A stretch of 49,717 nt of DNA from Pullilachnospira_A gallistercoris (GTDB lineage: Bacteria > Bacillota > Clostridia > Lachnospirales > Lachnospiraceae): assembly GCA_018712125.1 (NCBI GenBank), contig DVHM01000189.1, positions 1-49,717 of the forward strand. Reading direction: 5' to 3'. The translations under genes and the position numbers were made by a program. This document shows, in pieces, positions 15,821-24,898 of this stretch; positions within the stretch are counted from its first letter, which is position 1, and each line of letters begins with the position of its first letter. Under the pieces are notes generated by a model. It was not told the origin of the DNA. It was given only the letters and a program-made list of their open reading frames with translations, and ran no database searches.

Positions 15821-16736
15821 GAGCTCCGAAGGATAGCAGGAGTGTTATCAGGGCGAAGACGGTTTTTGCCACGACATAGCGGCGTTTGGACAGGGGCGCG
15901 CCGGATATGACGGAGAAAGTCTGGGCGTGGGTGCAGAGCCCGCCGAAGGAGAGCGCCGTCATGCACAGAAGATATTTTGGGAAAAAGGGCAGAGCGCTCC
16001 CGGAGAAATAGTGGATGCCGCTGGTCACTTCCATAAGCATCATGACGCAGCCATTGGCAGTCTGGGATAGAGGAAGCAGATTTTCCAGATACTGGCAGAG
16101 AATGCCGAAGAAAATCAGATATCCTCCCAGCTTGGCGATGGTTTCGAATCCATTGAGTATACTGGCATCTATGATTTGAAATAAAGTTTGAAATCTGGAT
16201 GCCTTTTTTGTTGTGATGCGGTCGGCAGCCGCGGGGGACGGATTGTCCTTCGCGAGGGCGGTTCGCGCCAGCAGAATGACGACCGGGATGGCCGGCGGAA
16301 GATAGAGAAGAAGATAGCTCACAGGGATCAGATCCGGGCTGTTTAAACACTGGATCATCACATAGCTGCCCACGAAGGCCGGGCTGAGCTGGTTACAGCA
16401 GATCAGCAGGAGATTCCCCGCTTTCTGTGTCAGCAGGCCCTTTTCGGTAAAGTCGGCGGTCAGCTTGGCGCCTACCGGAAGTCCGAACAGAAAGCCCGGG
16501 AGGGCTGCGGCGAGAATCGCCATCACGCTGCCGGCTCGGGGGAAGAAGCGGAGGGCAGAGGTAAAGATGTCCGCGTTCTGGAGCAGATTGACGGCGATGA
16601 GGAAGGGAAGCAGCGTCGGAAGCAGCTTTTCGAACCATATCATCAGGCCGTTGGAGGCCCCGGTCAGGGTCAGAGCCGGATGGGACAGGGCAAACAGCAA
16701 AAATGAGATAACAAACAGGAGGATGATCTTTTTCAT
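15801..16736 (-). CDS. ylbJ: sporulation integral membrane protein YlbJ-like (nucleoside recognition/Gate family)
   Basis: 311 residues, about eight hydrophobic segments, with the LPTLLPFLIAVNLL and GFLFGLPVGAKLTADF stretches of YlbJ/Gate-domain proteins. In Bacillus ylbJ is next to coaD and is needed for spore cortex formation; the same neighbourhood here, although on the opposite strand, supports the call. The ribosome binding site before the ATG is weak. It runs head-on into the coiled-coil gene and overlaps its last 20 bases. Confidence 0.85.
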   Translation of the reverse strand: MKKIILLFVISFLLFALSHPALTLTGASNGLMIWFEKLLPTLLPFLIAVNLLQNADIFTSALRFFPRAGSVMAILAAALPGFLFGLPVGAKLTADFTEKGLLTQKAGNLLLICCNQLSPAFVGSYVMIQCLNSPDLIPVSYLLLYLPPAIPVVILLARTALAKDNPSPAAADRITTKKASRFQTLFQIIDASILNGFETIAKLGGYLIFFGILCQYLENLLPLSQTANGCVMMLMEVTSGIHYFSGSALPFFPKYLLCMTALSFGGLCTHAQTFSVISGAPLSKRRYVVAKTVFALITLLLSFGALTILSR

Positions 16737-16774
16737 GTCACATTTTATGAGACAGGGAGGAGATTTATGATGGT

Positions 16775-17497
16775 ATGCGTCTGGACAAATTCTTGAGCGA
16801 CTGTGGCGTCGGAACCCGGTCTCAGGTAAAAAAGGATATCCGCGATGGCAGGGTCTGTGTAAACGGAGAGATCTGCCGCTCGCCGGAGACGAAGATTTCC
16901 CCGGAGTCGGATACCGTCTCCTTTCAGGGCAGAACGTTGGGGTATCGCGGATTTGAGTACTATATGCTCAACAAACCCGCCGGATGCGTCTGCGCGGCCA
17001 GGGACAACCTGCATTCGACGATTTTTGACTGGATTCCCATGAATCCGCGAAAGGATCTGGCCGCTGTGGGGAGGCTGGATCTGGACACAGAGGGTCTGCT
17101 TCTGGTTACCAACGACGGAGCTCTTTCCCACCGGCTGTTAAGTCCCCGGCATCATGTGGACAAACTCTACGAGGCCCGGGTATCCGGCCGTCTTGCGGAG
17201 GAGGATATCGTGGCTTTTGCCAGGGGGATTGATATCGGGGATGAGAAGCCGACCCTTCCGGCAGAGCTTGTGATCGCAGTGAGCGGGGAGGAATCCCTTT
17301 GCCGGGTGACGATTCATGAAGGGCGCTATCATCAGATCAAGCGAATGTTCCACGGCCTGGGAAAGGAAGTCCTGTGGCTGAAGCGGCTTCAGATGGGAAC
17401 TTTTGTACTGGATGAAAAACTCGCGCCGGGAGAGTGGCGGAGACTGAATGAGAGGGAACTGGAGGATGTGGAAAAATACAAAGGCGGTCATCTTTGA
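16775..17497 (+). CDS. pseudouridine synthase, RsuA/RluB family
   Basis: 240 residues. An N-terminal S4 RNA-binding domain (RLDKFLSDCGVGTRSQVKKDI) precedes the catalytic domain with the GRLDLDTEGLLLVTNDG motif, whose first aspartate is the nucleophile. It isomerises a uridine in rRNA; RsuA-type or RluB-type targets cannot be told apart. The ATG lies 12 bases after GGGAGGAG; two nearby ATGs are out of frame. The 3' end overlaps the HAD gene. Confidence 0.92.
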   Translation: MRLDKFLSDCGVGTRSQVKKDIRDGRVCVNGEICRSPETKISPESDTVSFQGRTLGYRGFEYYMLNKPAGCVCAARDNLHSTIFDWIPMNPRKDLAAVGRLDLDTEGLLLVTNDGALSHRLLSPRHHVDKLYEARVSGRLAEEDIVAFARGIDIGDEKPTLPAELVIAVSGEESLCRVTIHEGRYHQIKRMFHGLGKEVLWLKRLQMGTFVLDEKLAPGEWRRLNERELEDVEKYKGGHL

Positions 17498-18143
17498 CCT
17501 GGACGGCACCCTTGCGGACTCCATGTGGATCTGGAAGGAAATTGATATTCGTTTTCTGGCCCAGCGGCACCTGCAGATGCCCGAGGGACTCCAGCGGGAG
17601 ATCGAAGGGCTCAGCATGCGGGAGACGGCGGTGTATTTCCGGGAACGGTTCGGACTGAGGGATACCGAGGAGGAACTGATGGGCGAGTGGAACGATATGG
17701 CCTACCGCGCCTACGTCTCTGAGGTGCCCTGGAAACCCGGCGCGGAGGAGTTTCTGACGCAGCTGCGCCATGAGGGGATCGCCATGGGGATCGCCACCAG
17801 CAATTCCCCGGAGCTGGTAAAGGCCTTTCTTCTGGCCAGGGGGAAGGAAACCTTTTTTGACTGTGTGGTGACAGCCAACGAGGTCTCGCGGGGAAAGCCG
17901 GCGCCGGATGTGTACCTGAAGGCGAAGGAGCGGATCGGCGCGGCATCGGAGGAATGTCTGGTGTTTGAGGATATTCTGCCGGGCATCGCGGCGGGACACA
18001 ACGCGGGGATGAAAGTCTGCGCTGTCTACGACGACTATACAAAAGATATCGACGAGGAGAAGCGGTCCGCTGCGGATTTTTATATCCGGGACTACTATGA
18101 TCTGATGAGAGGTGGAAAGATATGGAAGGATTTTTGCCGGTAA
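17466..18143 (+). CDS. HAD family phosphatase, beta-phosphoglucomutase-like
   Basis: 225 residues. HAD motif I is FDLDGTLADS, motif II is ATSNS and motif III/IV are KPAPDVYLKA and VFEDILPGI. A helical cap sits between motifs I and II, so it is a subclass IA enzyme, either a phosphatase or a phosphomutase. It overlaps the end of the pseudouridine synthase gene; starts at ATG 17448 or 17466 are both possible, and the latter gives the usual short N-terminus. Its end overlaps the start of the YgiQ gene by 22 bases. Confidence 0.88.
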   Translation: MWKNTKAVIFDLDGTLADSMWIWKEIDIRFLAQRHLQMPEGLQREIEGLSMRETAVYFRERFGLRDTEEELMGEWNDMAYRAYVSEVPWKPGAEEFLTQLRHEGIAMGIATSNSPELVKAFLLARGKETFFDCVVTANEVSRGKPAPDVYLKAKERIGAASEECLVFEDILPGIAAGHNAGMKVCAVYDDYTKDIDEEKRSAADFYIRDYYDLMRGGKIWKDFCR

Positions 18144-20071
18144 GCAGGGAGGATATGGAGCGTCAGGGAATCCGTCAGCTGGATTTCGTGTACATCTGCG
18201 GGGATGCCTATGTGGACCATCCCTCCTTCGGACATGCGATCATCGGGCGCGTGCTGCAGTCCAGAGGCTACACGGTGGGTATGATTCCCCAGCCGGATGT
18301 GAAGGATGAGAACGCGATTCTTGCCCTGGGGGAACCGCGGCTGGCTTTTCTCGTCTCTGCCGGCAATATGGATTCCATGGTAAATCACTATTCGGTGTCC
18401 AAGAGACGGCGGAAAACCGACGCCTTCTCCCCCGGCGGCGTCATGGGAAAACGGCCGGACTATGCCACCATCGTGTACTGCAATATGATTCGGAAACATT
18501 TCCGGAAGATTCCCATCATCATCGGCGGCATCGAGGCGAGTCTGCGGCGCATGGGACATTACGACTACTGGTCCGACCATATGCGGCGTTCGATCCTTCT
18601 GGATTCCGGCGCCAACCTGATCTCCTACGGCATGGGGGAACGGTCTATGGTAGAGATTGCCGAGAGTCTGGACGCCGGCATCGATGTGGCGGATATTACC
18701 TTTATCCGGGGTACGGTTTTCAAGACGAGAGATACCTCTCTGGTGGAGGACGCCCTCGCGCTTCCCAGCTTCGAGAAGATCCGGGACAGCAAGCGCGCCT
18801 ACGCCGAGAGCTTCTATACCCAGTACTGCAACACAGATCCCTTTACGGCGAAAAAACTCTATGAGACCTACGACGGCAGCATGTTCGTGGTTCAGAATCC
18901 GCCGCAGAAGCCCCTGACTACCCAGGAGATGGACGACATTTATGCTCTTCCCTACATGCGCGCCGCCCATCCCATGTACGAGAAGGAAGGCGGTATCCCG
19001 GCGATCAACGAGGTAAAATTCAGCCTGGTCAGCAACCGGGGATGCTTTGGCGGGTGCAGTTTCTGTGCCCTGACCTTCCATCAGGGCCGGATCATACAGA
19101 CCAGAAGCCACGGGTCCATTCTGGCGGAGGCCAGAGAGATGACAGAGGAGCCGGACTTCAAGGGCTACATCCACGATGTGGGCGGTCCCACAGCGAATTT
19201 CCGGCATCCCGCCTGCAAAAAACAGCTGAAGGCCGGAGCCTGCATCAATCGGCAGTGCCTCTTCCCGAAGCCCTGTGAGCATCTTGAGGTGGATCATGAG
19301 GATTACCTGAAGCTCCTGAGAAAACTCCGTGAGCTCCCCGGCGTGAAAAAGGTCTTCATCCGCTCGGGCATCCGCTTCGACTACGTGATGGCAGATAAGG
19401 ATGACACCTTCCTGCGGGAACTGTGCCGGTACCATGTGAGCGGTCAGTTGAAGGTTGCGCCGGAACATGTGTCGGATGAGGTGCTTCAGAAGATGGGCAA
19501 GCCCTCCTTCTCGGTTTACCGTTCCTTTGTGGACAAATATCAGAAGATTAATCAGGCGCTGGGCATGAAGCAGTACCTGGTGCCCTATCTGATGTCCTCC
19601 CATCCGGGTTCCACCTTAAAGGATGCCATCGCCCTGGCGGAGTATCTGCGGACCCTGGGCTATATGCCGGAACAGGTGCAGGATTTTTATCCGACACCTT
19701 CCACGATCTCCACCTGTATGTACTACACCGGCCTGGATCCGAGAACCATGGAGCCGGTTTATGTGGCGAGAAATCCCCATGAGAAGGCCATGCAGAGGGC
19801 GTTGATTCAGTACCGGGATCCGAAGAACTACGACCTGGTCAAGGAGGCGCTGCTGCTGGAACACCGGGAGGATCTGATCGGCTACGGAAGAGAGTGCCTG
19901 ATTCCGCCCAGAAAGCCGAAGGAGGGCGGCAAAAGATCCGGGAGTTCAAAGCATTCGAAAGCGGCGAAGATTCGTCCGGGGAACACCGACGACGGCGCGG
20001 GAGAGAGGAACCACCGGCAGGGAAAGAAGAAAAAGACCATCCGCAATGTTCACAGGAAAAAGACGCGGTAA
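18122..20071 (+). CDS. YgiQ family radical SAM protein
   Basis: 649 residues. The YgiQ N-terminal domain (about 10-290) is followed by the radical-SAM cluster CFGGCSFC near residues 307-314 and a C-terminal DUF3362 domain with more cysteines (CKKQLKAGACINRQC). The function of the family is not known. The last 55 residues are a polybasic, low-complexity tail (K, R, G, S) that often varies in this family. Its start overlaps the HAD gene and GAGAGGTGG serves as ribosome binding site. Confidence 0.93.
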   Translation: MEGFLPVSREDMERQGIRQLDFVYICGDAYVDHPSFGHAIIGRVLQSRGYTVGMIPQPDVKDENAILALGEPRLAFLVSAGNMDSMVNHYSVSKRRRKTDAFSPGGVMGKRPDYATIVYCNMIRKHFRKIPIIIGGIEASLRRMGHYDYWSDHMRRSILLDSGANLISYGMGERSMVEIAESLDAGIDVADITFIRGTVFKTRDTSLVEDALALPSFEKIRDSKRAYAESFYTQYCNTDPFTAKKLYETYDGSMFVVQNPPQKPLTTQEMDDIYALPYMRAAHPMYEKEGGIPAINEVKFSLVSNRGCFGGCSFCALTFHQGRIIQTRSHGSILAEAREMTEEPDFKGYIHDVGGPTANFRHPACKKQLKAGACINRQCLFPKPCEHLEVDHEDYLKLLRKLRELPGVKKVFIRSGIRFDYVMADKDDTFLRELCRYHVSGQLKVAPEHVSDEVLQKMGKPSFSVYRSFVDKYQKINQALGMKQYLVPYLMSSHPGSTLKDAIALAEYLRTLGYMPEQVQDFYPTPSTISTCMYYTGLDPRTMEPVYVARNPHEKAMQRALIQYRDPKNYDLVKEALLLEHREDLIGYGRECLIPPRKPKEGGKRSGSSKHSKAAKIRPGNTDDGAGERNHRQGKKKKTIRNVHRKKTR

Positions 20072-20107
20072 TTCGGAGATGAAGAAAGTGGAAATCAGGG
20101 AGCAAAT

Positions 20108-21073
20108 ATGAGAGAACTGGTCATCGGCAGAGAGGAGGCCCACCAGAGGCTGGACAAATATCTCCAGAAATATTTTGAGAACGCCTCCGCGGGATTTCTC
20201 TACAAAATGATGCGAAAAAAGAATATTGTCCGCAACGGGAAAAAAGTTCAGGGAAAGGAAATCCTGTGTGAGGGGGATGTGATCCGGGTCTTTTTCTCCG
20301 ATGAGACCTTCGCGGCCATGCGGGGCGGGGAGCGGGCTCTCGGCCTCTATGAGAAGCTGGCAGAGCTGGAGGATAAGGATGTGGATGTGATCTATGAGGA
20401 TGCGGATATTCTGGCGGTCAACAAACCGGCGGGCATCCTCTCCCAGAAGGCGAAAGATACGGACATCTCCATGAACGAGGAGATCCTGGCCTGGCTGATC
20501 CACAGGGGCAAGCTTACGCCGGAGAATTTCGCGCTCTTTCATCCATCGGTGGCCAACCGGCTGGACCGCAACACCACCGGGCTGCTTCTCGCCGGGAAGA
20601 CTCTGCGGGGCCAGCAGGCGCTCTCACAGCAGCTTCGGGATCGGAGCTTAAGAAAGATCTACCACTGTATCGTGGCGGGGGAGGTCGCCTCAGGCGGACA
20701 TCTCGCGGGATACCTGTGGAAGGACGAGCAGAAAAATCAGGTGGTGGTGCTCGCCGAACAGCGGCCCGGCGCAAAATATGTGGAGACAGCGTATGAGCCG
20801 CTGGCGGTGGGAAAGGGTCTGTCCCTCCTTCAGGTGGATCTTCTGACCGGCCGGGCCCATCAGATCCGCGCCCATCTGGCAGCCATCGGTCATCCGGTCA
20901 TCGGTGACTTCAAGTACGGCGACCGAAAGCTCAACGAGAAGTACCGCAGGCGCTTTCAGGTGACATCTCAACTGCTTCACGCCTGCGAGATTACTTTGAC
21001 AGACGGGACAGTCATCACCGCGCCTTACCCGCCGGTCTTTCAGACGGTGTTGCGATATCTGCGGGAAAGCTGA
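20108..21073 (+). CDS. pseudouridine synthase, RluA family (RluC/RluD-like)
   Basis: 321 residues: N-terminal S4 domain (about 1-75, QRLDKYLQKYF) and a RluA catalytic domain with NRLDRNTTGLLLAGKT, in which the aspartate is the nucleophile, and the GRAHQIRAHLA motif. It modifies 23S rRNA uridines; the exact site is not readable. It lies 36 bases after the YgiQ gene and 20 before recU. A second RluA-type gene is at 46.2 kb, so the two probably have different targets. Confidence 0.93.
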   Translation: MRELVIGREEAHQRLDKYLQKYFENASAGFLYKMMRKKNIVRNGKKVQGKEILCEGDVIRVFFSDETFAAMRGGERALGLYEKLAELEDKDVDVIYEDADILAVNKPAGILSQKAKDTDISMNEEILAWLIHRGKLTPENFALFHPSVANRLDRNTTGLLLAGKTLRGQQALSQQLRDRSLRKIYHCIVAGEVASGGHLAGYLWKDEQKNQVVVLAEQRPGAKYVETAYEPLAVGKGLSLLQVDLLTGRAHQIRAHLAAIGHPVIGDFKYGDRKLNEKYRRRFQVTSQLLHACEITLTDGTVITAPYPPVFQTVLRYLRES

Positions 21074-21093
21074 AAAACGGAAAGGAGAAACGT

Positions 21094-21633
21094 ATGGCAA
21101 CCTGGAATTCCAGAGGACTCCGGGGCTCCAGCCTGGAGGAATTTGTCAATCGAACAAACGAGACCTACGCGGCGAACGGTCTGGCCCTGATCCAGAAAGT
21201 TCCCACGCCGATCACGCCCATACGGATCGACAAGGAGAGCCGTCATATCACACTGGCTTATTTTGACAAGAAGAGCACGGTGGACTATATCGGCGCCGTG
21301 CAGGGGATTCCGGTCTGCTTTGACGCGAAGGAGTGCCATGCCGACACCTTTCCTCTTCAGAATATACATGAACATCAGATGGACTTCATGAAGGCCTTCG
21401 AGGGTCAGAAAGGCGTCGCTTTCTTTCTGCTCTACTTTACCAGGCGGGATATTTACTATTATCTTACCTACCGGGAGGCGGCGACCTTCTGGGATCGGGC
21501 AAAGGCGGGAGGCCGGAAGAGTTTTCGTGTCGAGGAGCTGGATCCGACTTATTTTTTCCGCGGTCAGGGGGGCTTTTTCATCCCCTATCTGGAGATGCTT
21601 CAGAAGGATCTTGACAGCAGAGCCGACGGATGA
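21094..21633 (+). CDS. recU: Holliday junction resolvase RecU
   Basis: 179 residues. It begins WNSRGLRGSSLEEFVNRTNE and contains the nuclease core STVDYIGAVQGIPVCFDAKEC, with the D and the D-x-K pair of the PD-(D/E)XK fold. RecU cuts Holliday junctions in Firmicutes, where it replaces RuvC. The usual partner ponA is not here. The 3' end carries the -35 box of the his promoter. Confidence 0.95.
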   Translation: MATWNSRGLRGSSLEEFVNRTNETYAANGLALIQKVPTPITPIRIDKESRHITLAYFDKKSTVDYIGAVQGIPVCFDAKECHADTFPLQNIHEHQMDFMKAFEGQKGVAFFLLYFTRRDIYYYLTYREAATFWDRAKAGGRKSFRVEELDPTYFFRGQGGFFIPYLEMLQKDLDSRADG

Positions 21634-21639
21634 TAGAAT
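21611..21639 (+). promoter_or_regulatory. his operon promoter
   Basis: TTGACA (21611-21616) lies inside the end of recU, a 17-base spacer follows, and TAGAAT (21634-21639) comes directly after the recU stop. This is one of the best promoters in the window and would give a leader of about 65 bases. A small inverted repeat, AGTGAT...ATCACT (21651-21672), sits at the start of that leader and could be an operator. No T-box or histidine-rich leader peptide is visible. Confidence 0.7.
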
Positions 21640-21711
21640 GATGTAAGTTTAGTGATTCATTGCTTTATCACTTTATCATAGTAAATTGCCAAAGGAAATA
21701 TGGGAGGAAAT

Positions 21712-22896
21712 ATGGAAAATCAACTGTTGCACACACCGGAGGGGGTTCGGGATATCTACAACGGCGAGTGTGAGAGAAAACTGGAGATTCTCGCCCGGAT
21801 GAATCAGGAGATCCGCAAATACGGTTACCATCCGATTCAGACTCCGACCTTTGAGTTTTTTGATATTTTCGGAAAGGAAGTGGGCACGACCCCGTCCCGG
21901 GATCTCTACAAGTTCTTTGACCGGGAGGGCAATACGCTGGTGCTTCGGCCGGATATGACGCCGCCGGTGGCCAGAGCCGCGGCAAAGTATTTTACCGGGG
22001 AGATGGCAGCGCCGATCCGGCTGTGTTATGAGGGAAATGTTTTCATCAACAATCACAGCTATCAGGGGCGCATGAAGGAGAGCACACAGCTTGGCTGCGA
22101 GTACATCGGCGTCAATTCCGTCGACGCGGACAGCGAGATCATCGCCATCGTGGTGGATGCCCTGCGGGCCTCGGGACTTTCCGATTTTCAGATCAGCGTA
22201 AGCCATGTTGCCATCGTCCGGGGATTGATGGAGGCCTGCGGTTTCTCTCCGGAGGAGGAAGAGCATCTTTCCCATCTGATCGCCAACAAGAATTTTTACG
22301 GTGTGGAGGAATTTCTTGACCAGAAGGATCTTCCCGGAAATCTGAGAAGTCTCTTTAACCTGTTAAAAAATATGTACGCCTCCCCGGAACAGTGGAAGGA
22401 CATAAAGGAAGAGGCAATAGAATATCCGGCTATCTGCGAGGCGCTCCGGCATCTGGAACTTCTCCATGAACAGCTTCAGGTTTACGGTGTGGACGGTTAT
22501 GTGTCCTACGAGCCCGGTGTGCTGAGCAATTACCGCTATTACACCGGTATCATCTTCGCCGGTTATACTTTCGGGAGCGGAGAACCTATTGTAAAGGGAG
22601 GACGTTACGATTCCCTGCTGTCCTACTTCGGCAAGAATGCTCCGGCTATCGGTTTTGCCCTGATGACGGATCAGCTGCTGCTGGCGCTGGAGCGTCAGAA
22701 GATCGAGGTGTTCCATCCGAAAAAGGAAGAGGCGGTTCTATACAACGGCGCCTGTGTCGAGAAGGCAATCCGAACGGCCCGGAACATGCGAAAAGAGGGA
22801 AAAAATGTCTCCCTGGCGGCTCTGCCGGAAGAAGAGGCGGAGAGGCAGAAACTGTTTGAGGCATTTGAGAACGCGAATATTACCGTACTGGAGTGA
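21712..22896 (+). CDS. hisZ: ATP phosphoribosyltransferase regulatory subunit HisZ
   Basis: 394 residues, a histidyl-tRNA synthetase paralogue without tRNA-charging function. Class II synthetase motifs are recognisable (LRPDMTPPVARAAAKY; GGRYDSLLSYFG near the C-terminus). It pairs with the short HisG and gives feedback control by histidine. An upstream in-frame ATG at 21700 overlaps GGGAGG; the ATG at 21712 is correctly spaced from it and is the better start. It is the first gene of the his operon. Confidence 0.95.
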   Translation: MENQLLHTPEGVRDIYNGECERKLEILARMNQEIRKYGYHPIQTPTFEFFDIFGKEVGTTPSRDLYKFFDREGNTLVLRPDMTPPVARAAAKYFTGEMAAPIRLCYEGNVFINNHSYQGRMKESTQLGCEYIGVNSVDADSEIIAIVVDALRASGLSDFQISVSHVAIVRGLMEACGFSPEEEEHLSHLIANKNFYGVEEFLDQKDLPGNLRSLFNLLKNMYASPEQWKDIKEEAIEYPAICEALRHLELLHEQLQVYGVDGYVSYEPGVLSNYRYYTGIIFAGYTFGSGEPIVKGGRYDSLLSYFGKNAPAIGFALMTDQLLLALERQKIEVFHPKKEEAVLYNGACVEKAIRTARNMRKEGKNVSLAALPEEEAERQKLFEAFENANITVLE

Positions 22897-22902
22897 GAGA
22901 CG

Positions 22903-23580
22903 ATGAGTGATGAGAGATATCTGACCTTTGCCCTGGGCAAGGGGCGTCTGGCAAAACAGACGCTGAAAACATTTGAAAAGATCGGCATTACCTGCGAGGA
23001 GATGAAAGACCCCGCCACGAGGAAGCTGATCTTTGTCAACGAGGAGATGAAAATGCGGTTTTTCCTGGCGAAGGGGCCGGATGTGCCTACCTATGTAGAG
23101 TACGGGGCCGCTGACATCGGTATTGTGGGGGAGGATACGATCCTGGAGGAGGCCCGGAACATCTATGAGGTGCTGGATCTGGGATTCGGGAAATGCAGGA
23201 TGTGTGTCTGCGGGCCAAAGGAATCCAGGGAACTTCTGCAGCATCACGAATTGATTCGGGTGGCCACGAAATATCCCCGTATTGCGAAGGATTACTTTTA
23301 TAACAAAAAATATCAGACGGTGGAGATCATCAAACTGAACGGATCCATAGAGCTGGCGCCCATTGTGGGATTGTCCGAGGTCATTGTGGACATCGTGGAG
23401 ACCGGCAGCACCCTGAGGGAAAACGGCCTTCAGGTGCTGGAGGAGGTCTGCCCCCTGTCCGCCCGGATGGTGGTCAACCAGGTCAGCATGAAGATGGAAA
23501 ATGAGAGGATCACGGCGCTGATTCAGAAGCTGAAGGAAGTTCTGGCTGAGGAAGAGGCCCGGAAGAAACAGGAGGGTTAA
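22903..23580 (+). CDS. hisG: ATP phosphoribosyltransferase catalytic subunit HisG (short form)
   Basis: 225 residues, the short form that lacks the C-terminal regulatory domain and so needs HisZ, which is encoded just upstream. GKGRLAKQT at the N-terminus and the PRPP-binding DIVETGSTLRENGL are diagnostic. It starts histidine synthesis from ATP and PRPP. Spacing to hisZ is 6 bases and to hisD 7 bases. Confidence 0.97.
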   Translation: MSDERYLTFALGKGRLAKQTLKTFEKIGITCEEMKDPATRKLIFVNEEMKMRFFLAKGPDVPTYVEYGAADIGIVGEDTILEEARNIYEVLDLGFGKCRMCVCGPKESRELLQHHELIRVATKYPRIAKDYFYNKKYQTVEIIKLNGSIELAPIVGLSEVIVDIVETGSTLRENGLQVLEEVCPLSARMVVNQVSMKMENERITALIQKLKEVLAEEEARKKQEG

Positions 23581-23587
23581 GATTAAG

Positions 23588-24898
23588 ATGAGGACATTGA
23601 CGTTAAATCAGGAGACAACAAAGAATCTGCTGGAGGAACTGTTGAAGAGGAGCCCCAGCAGCTACACTGCTTACGAGGACGCGGTGGCGGAGATTGTGGA
23701 AACGGTACGCAAGGGTGGCGACGCAGCGGTGTTTTCCTACACGGAGAAATTCGATCACGCCAAAATGACGCCGGAGAATCTGGTGGTTACCGAGGAGGAG
23801 ATCGCCGAGGCCTACCGCGAGGTGGAGCCGAAACTTCTGGAAGTTATCCGCAAATCGCTGGTGCACATCCGGGATTTTCACTCCCGCCAGCGGCAGAACA
23901 GCTGGTTTGACAGCAATGAGAAGGGCATTATCCTGGGACAGAAGGTAACGCCCCTGGACAAGGTGGGCGTCTATGTGCCCGGCGGCAAAGCCGTCTATCC
24001 CTCCTCTGTGCTGATGAATGTGGTTCCCGCGAAGGTGGCGGGGGTTCCCCACATCTACATGACGACGCCTCCCGATGCGTCGGGAAAGGTCTGCGCCTCC
24101 ACACTGGTGGCGGCAAAGGAGGCCGGCGTGGATAAGATCTACAAGGTGGGCGGCGCCCAGGCCATCGCGGCTCTGGCGTTCGGCACCGAGAGCATTCCCA
24201 AGGTGGACAAGATCGTGGGCCCTGGCAACATCTATGTGGCTCTGGCGAAAAAGGCGGTTTTCGGCCATGTGAGTATCGACTCCATCGCGGGCCCCAGCGA
24301 GATTCTGGTGCTGGCGGACGGGAGCGCGAACCCAAGGTATGTGGCGGCGGATCTTCTGTCCCAGGCGGAGCACGACGAGATGGCCTCCGCGATCCTGATT
24401 ACCACCAGCAGTGAGCTGGCAGAGAAGGTGTCCCGGGAGGTGGACGGATTTCTGAAGGTGCTCTCCCGGAGAGAGATCATCGCGAAATCTCTGGAAAATT
24501 ACGGCTATATTCTGGTGGCTTCCGACATGGATCAGGCCATCGACGCGGTCAACGAGATCGCTTCCGAGCATCTGGAGATCGTGACAGAAAATCCCTTCGA
24601 GGTGATGACCAAGGTCAAAAATGCCGGGGCGATCTTCCTGGGCGCTTACAGCAGCGAGCCCCTGGGGGACTACTTCGCCGGCCCGAACCATGTGCTGCCC
24701 ACCAACGGTACCGCGAAATTCTTCTCGGCCCTCAGCGTGGACGACTTTATCAAGAAGTCCAGCATTATCTCCTACTCCAGGGAAGCCCTGAAGGAGGTTT
24801 ACCGGGATATCGCTCAATTTGCCGAGTGCGAACAGTTGACGGCGCATGCAAATTCCGTTAAAGTAAGATTTGAGGATCATACATCGGAGGCGGAATGA
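23588..24898 (+). CDS. hisD: histidinol dehydrogenase
   Basis: 436 residues, complete. Signatures are GPGNIYVALAKKAVFG, IAGPSEILVLAD and the catalytic glutamate-histidine pair in ASEHLEIV, plus GPNHVLPT. It is a zinc enzyme that oxidises histidinol to histidine in two NAD-dependent steps, the last of the pathway. GGAGGG lies a little far upstream of the ATG. The stop overlaps the hisB start. Confidence 0.97.
   Translation: MRTLTLNQETTKNLLEELLKRSPSSYTAYEDAVAEIVETVRKGGDAAVFSYTEKFDHAKMTPENLVVTEEEIAEAYREVEPKLLEVIRKSLVHIRDFHSRQRQNSWFDSNEKGIILGQKVTPLDKVGVYVPGGKAVYPSSVLMNVVPAKVAGVPHIYMTTPPDASGKVCASTLVAAKEAGVDKIYKVGGAQAIAALAFGTESIPKVDKIVGPGNIYVALAKKAVFGHVSIDSIAGPSEILVLADGSANPRYVAADLLSQAEHDEMASAILITTSSELAEKVSREVDGFLKVLSRREIIAKSLENYGYILVASDMDQAIDAVNEIASEHLEIVTENPFEVMTKVKNAGAIFLGAYSSEPLGDYFAGPNHVLPTNGTAKFFSALSVDDFIKKSSIISYSREALKEVYRDIAQFAECEQLTAHANSVKVRFEDHTSEAE

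Noticed and set aside
18095..19603. Reverse-strand frame of 502 codons opposite the YgiQ gene
   Set aside because: Shadow of a gene with strong radical-SAM motifs; composition is typical of an antisense frame.
21640..21711. T-box or histidine attenuator before hisZ
   Set aside because: The leader is only about 65 bases, with no T-box sequence and no run of histidine codons.
23603..24880. Reverse-strand frame of 425 codons opposite hisD
   Set aside because: Same reason: hisD motifs are complete on the plus strand.
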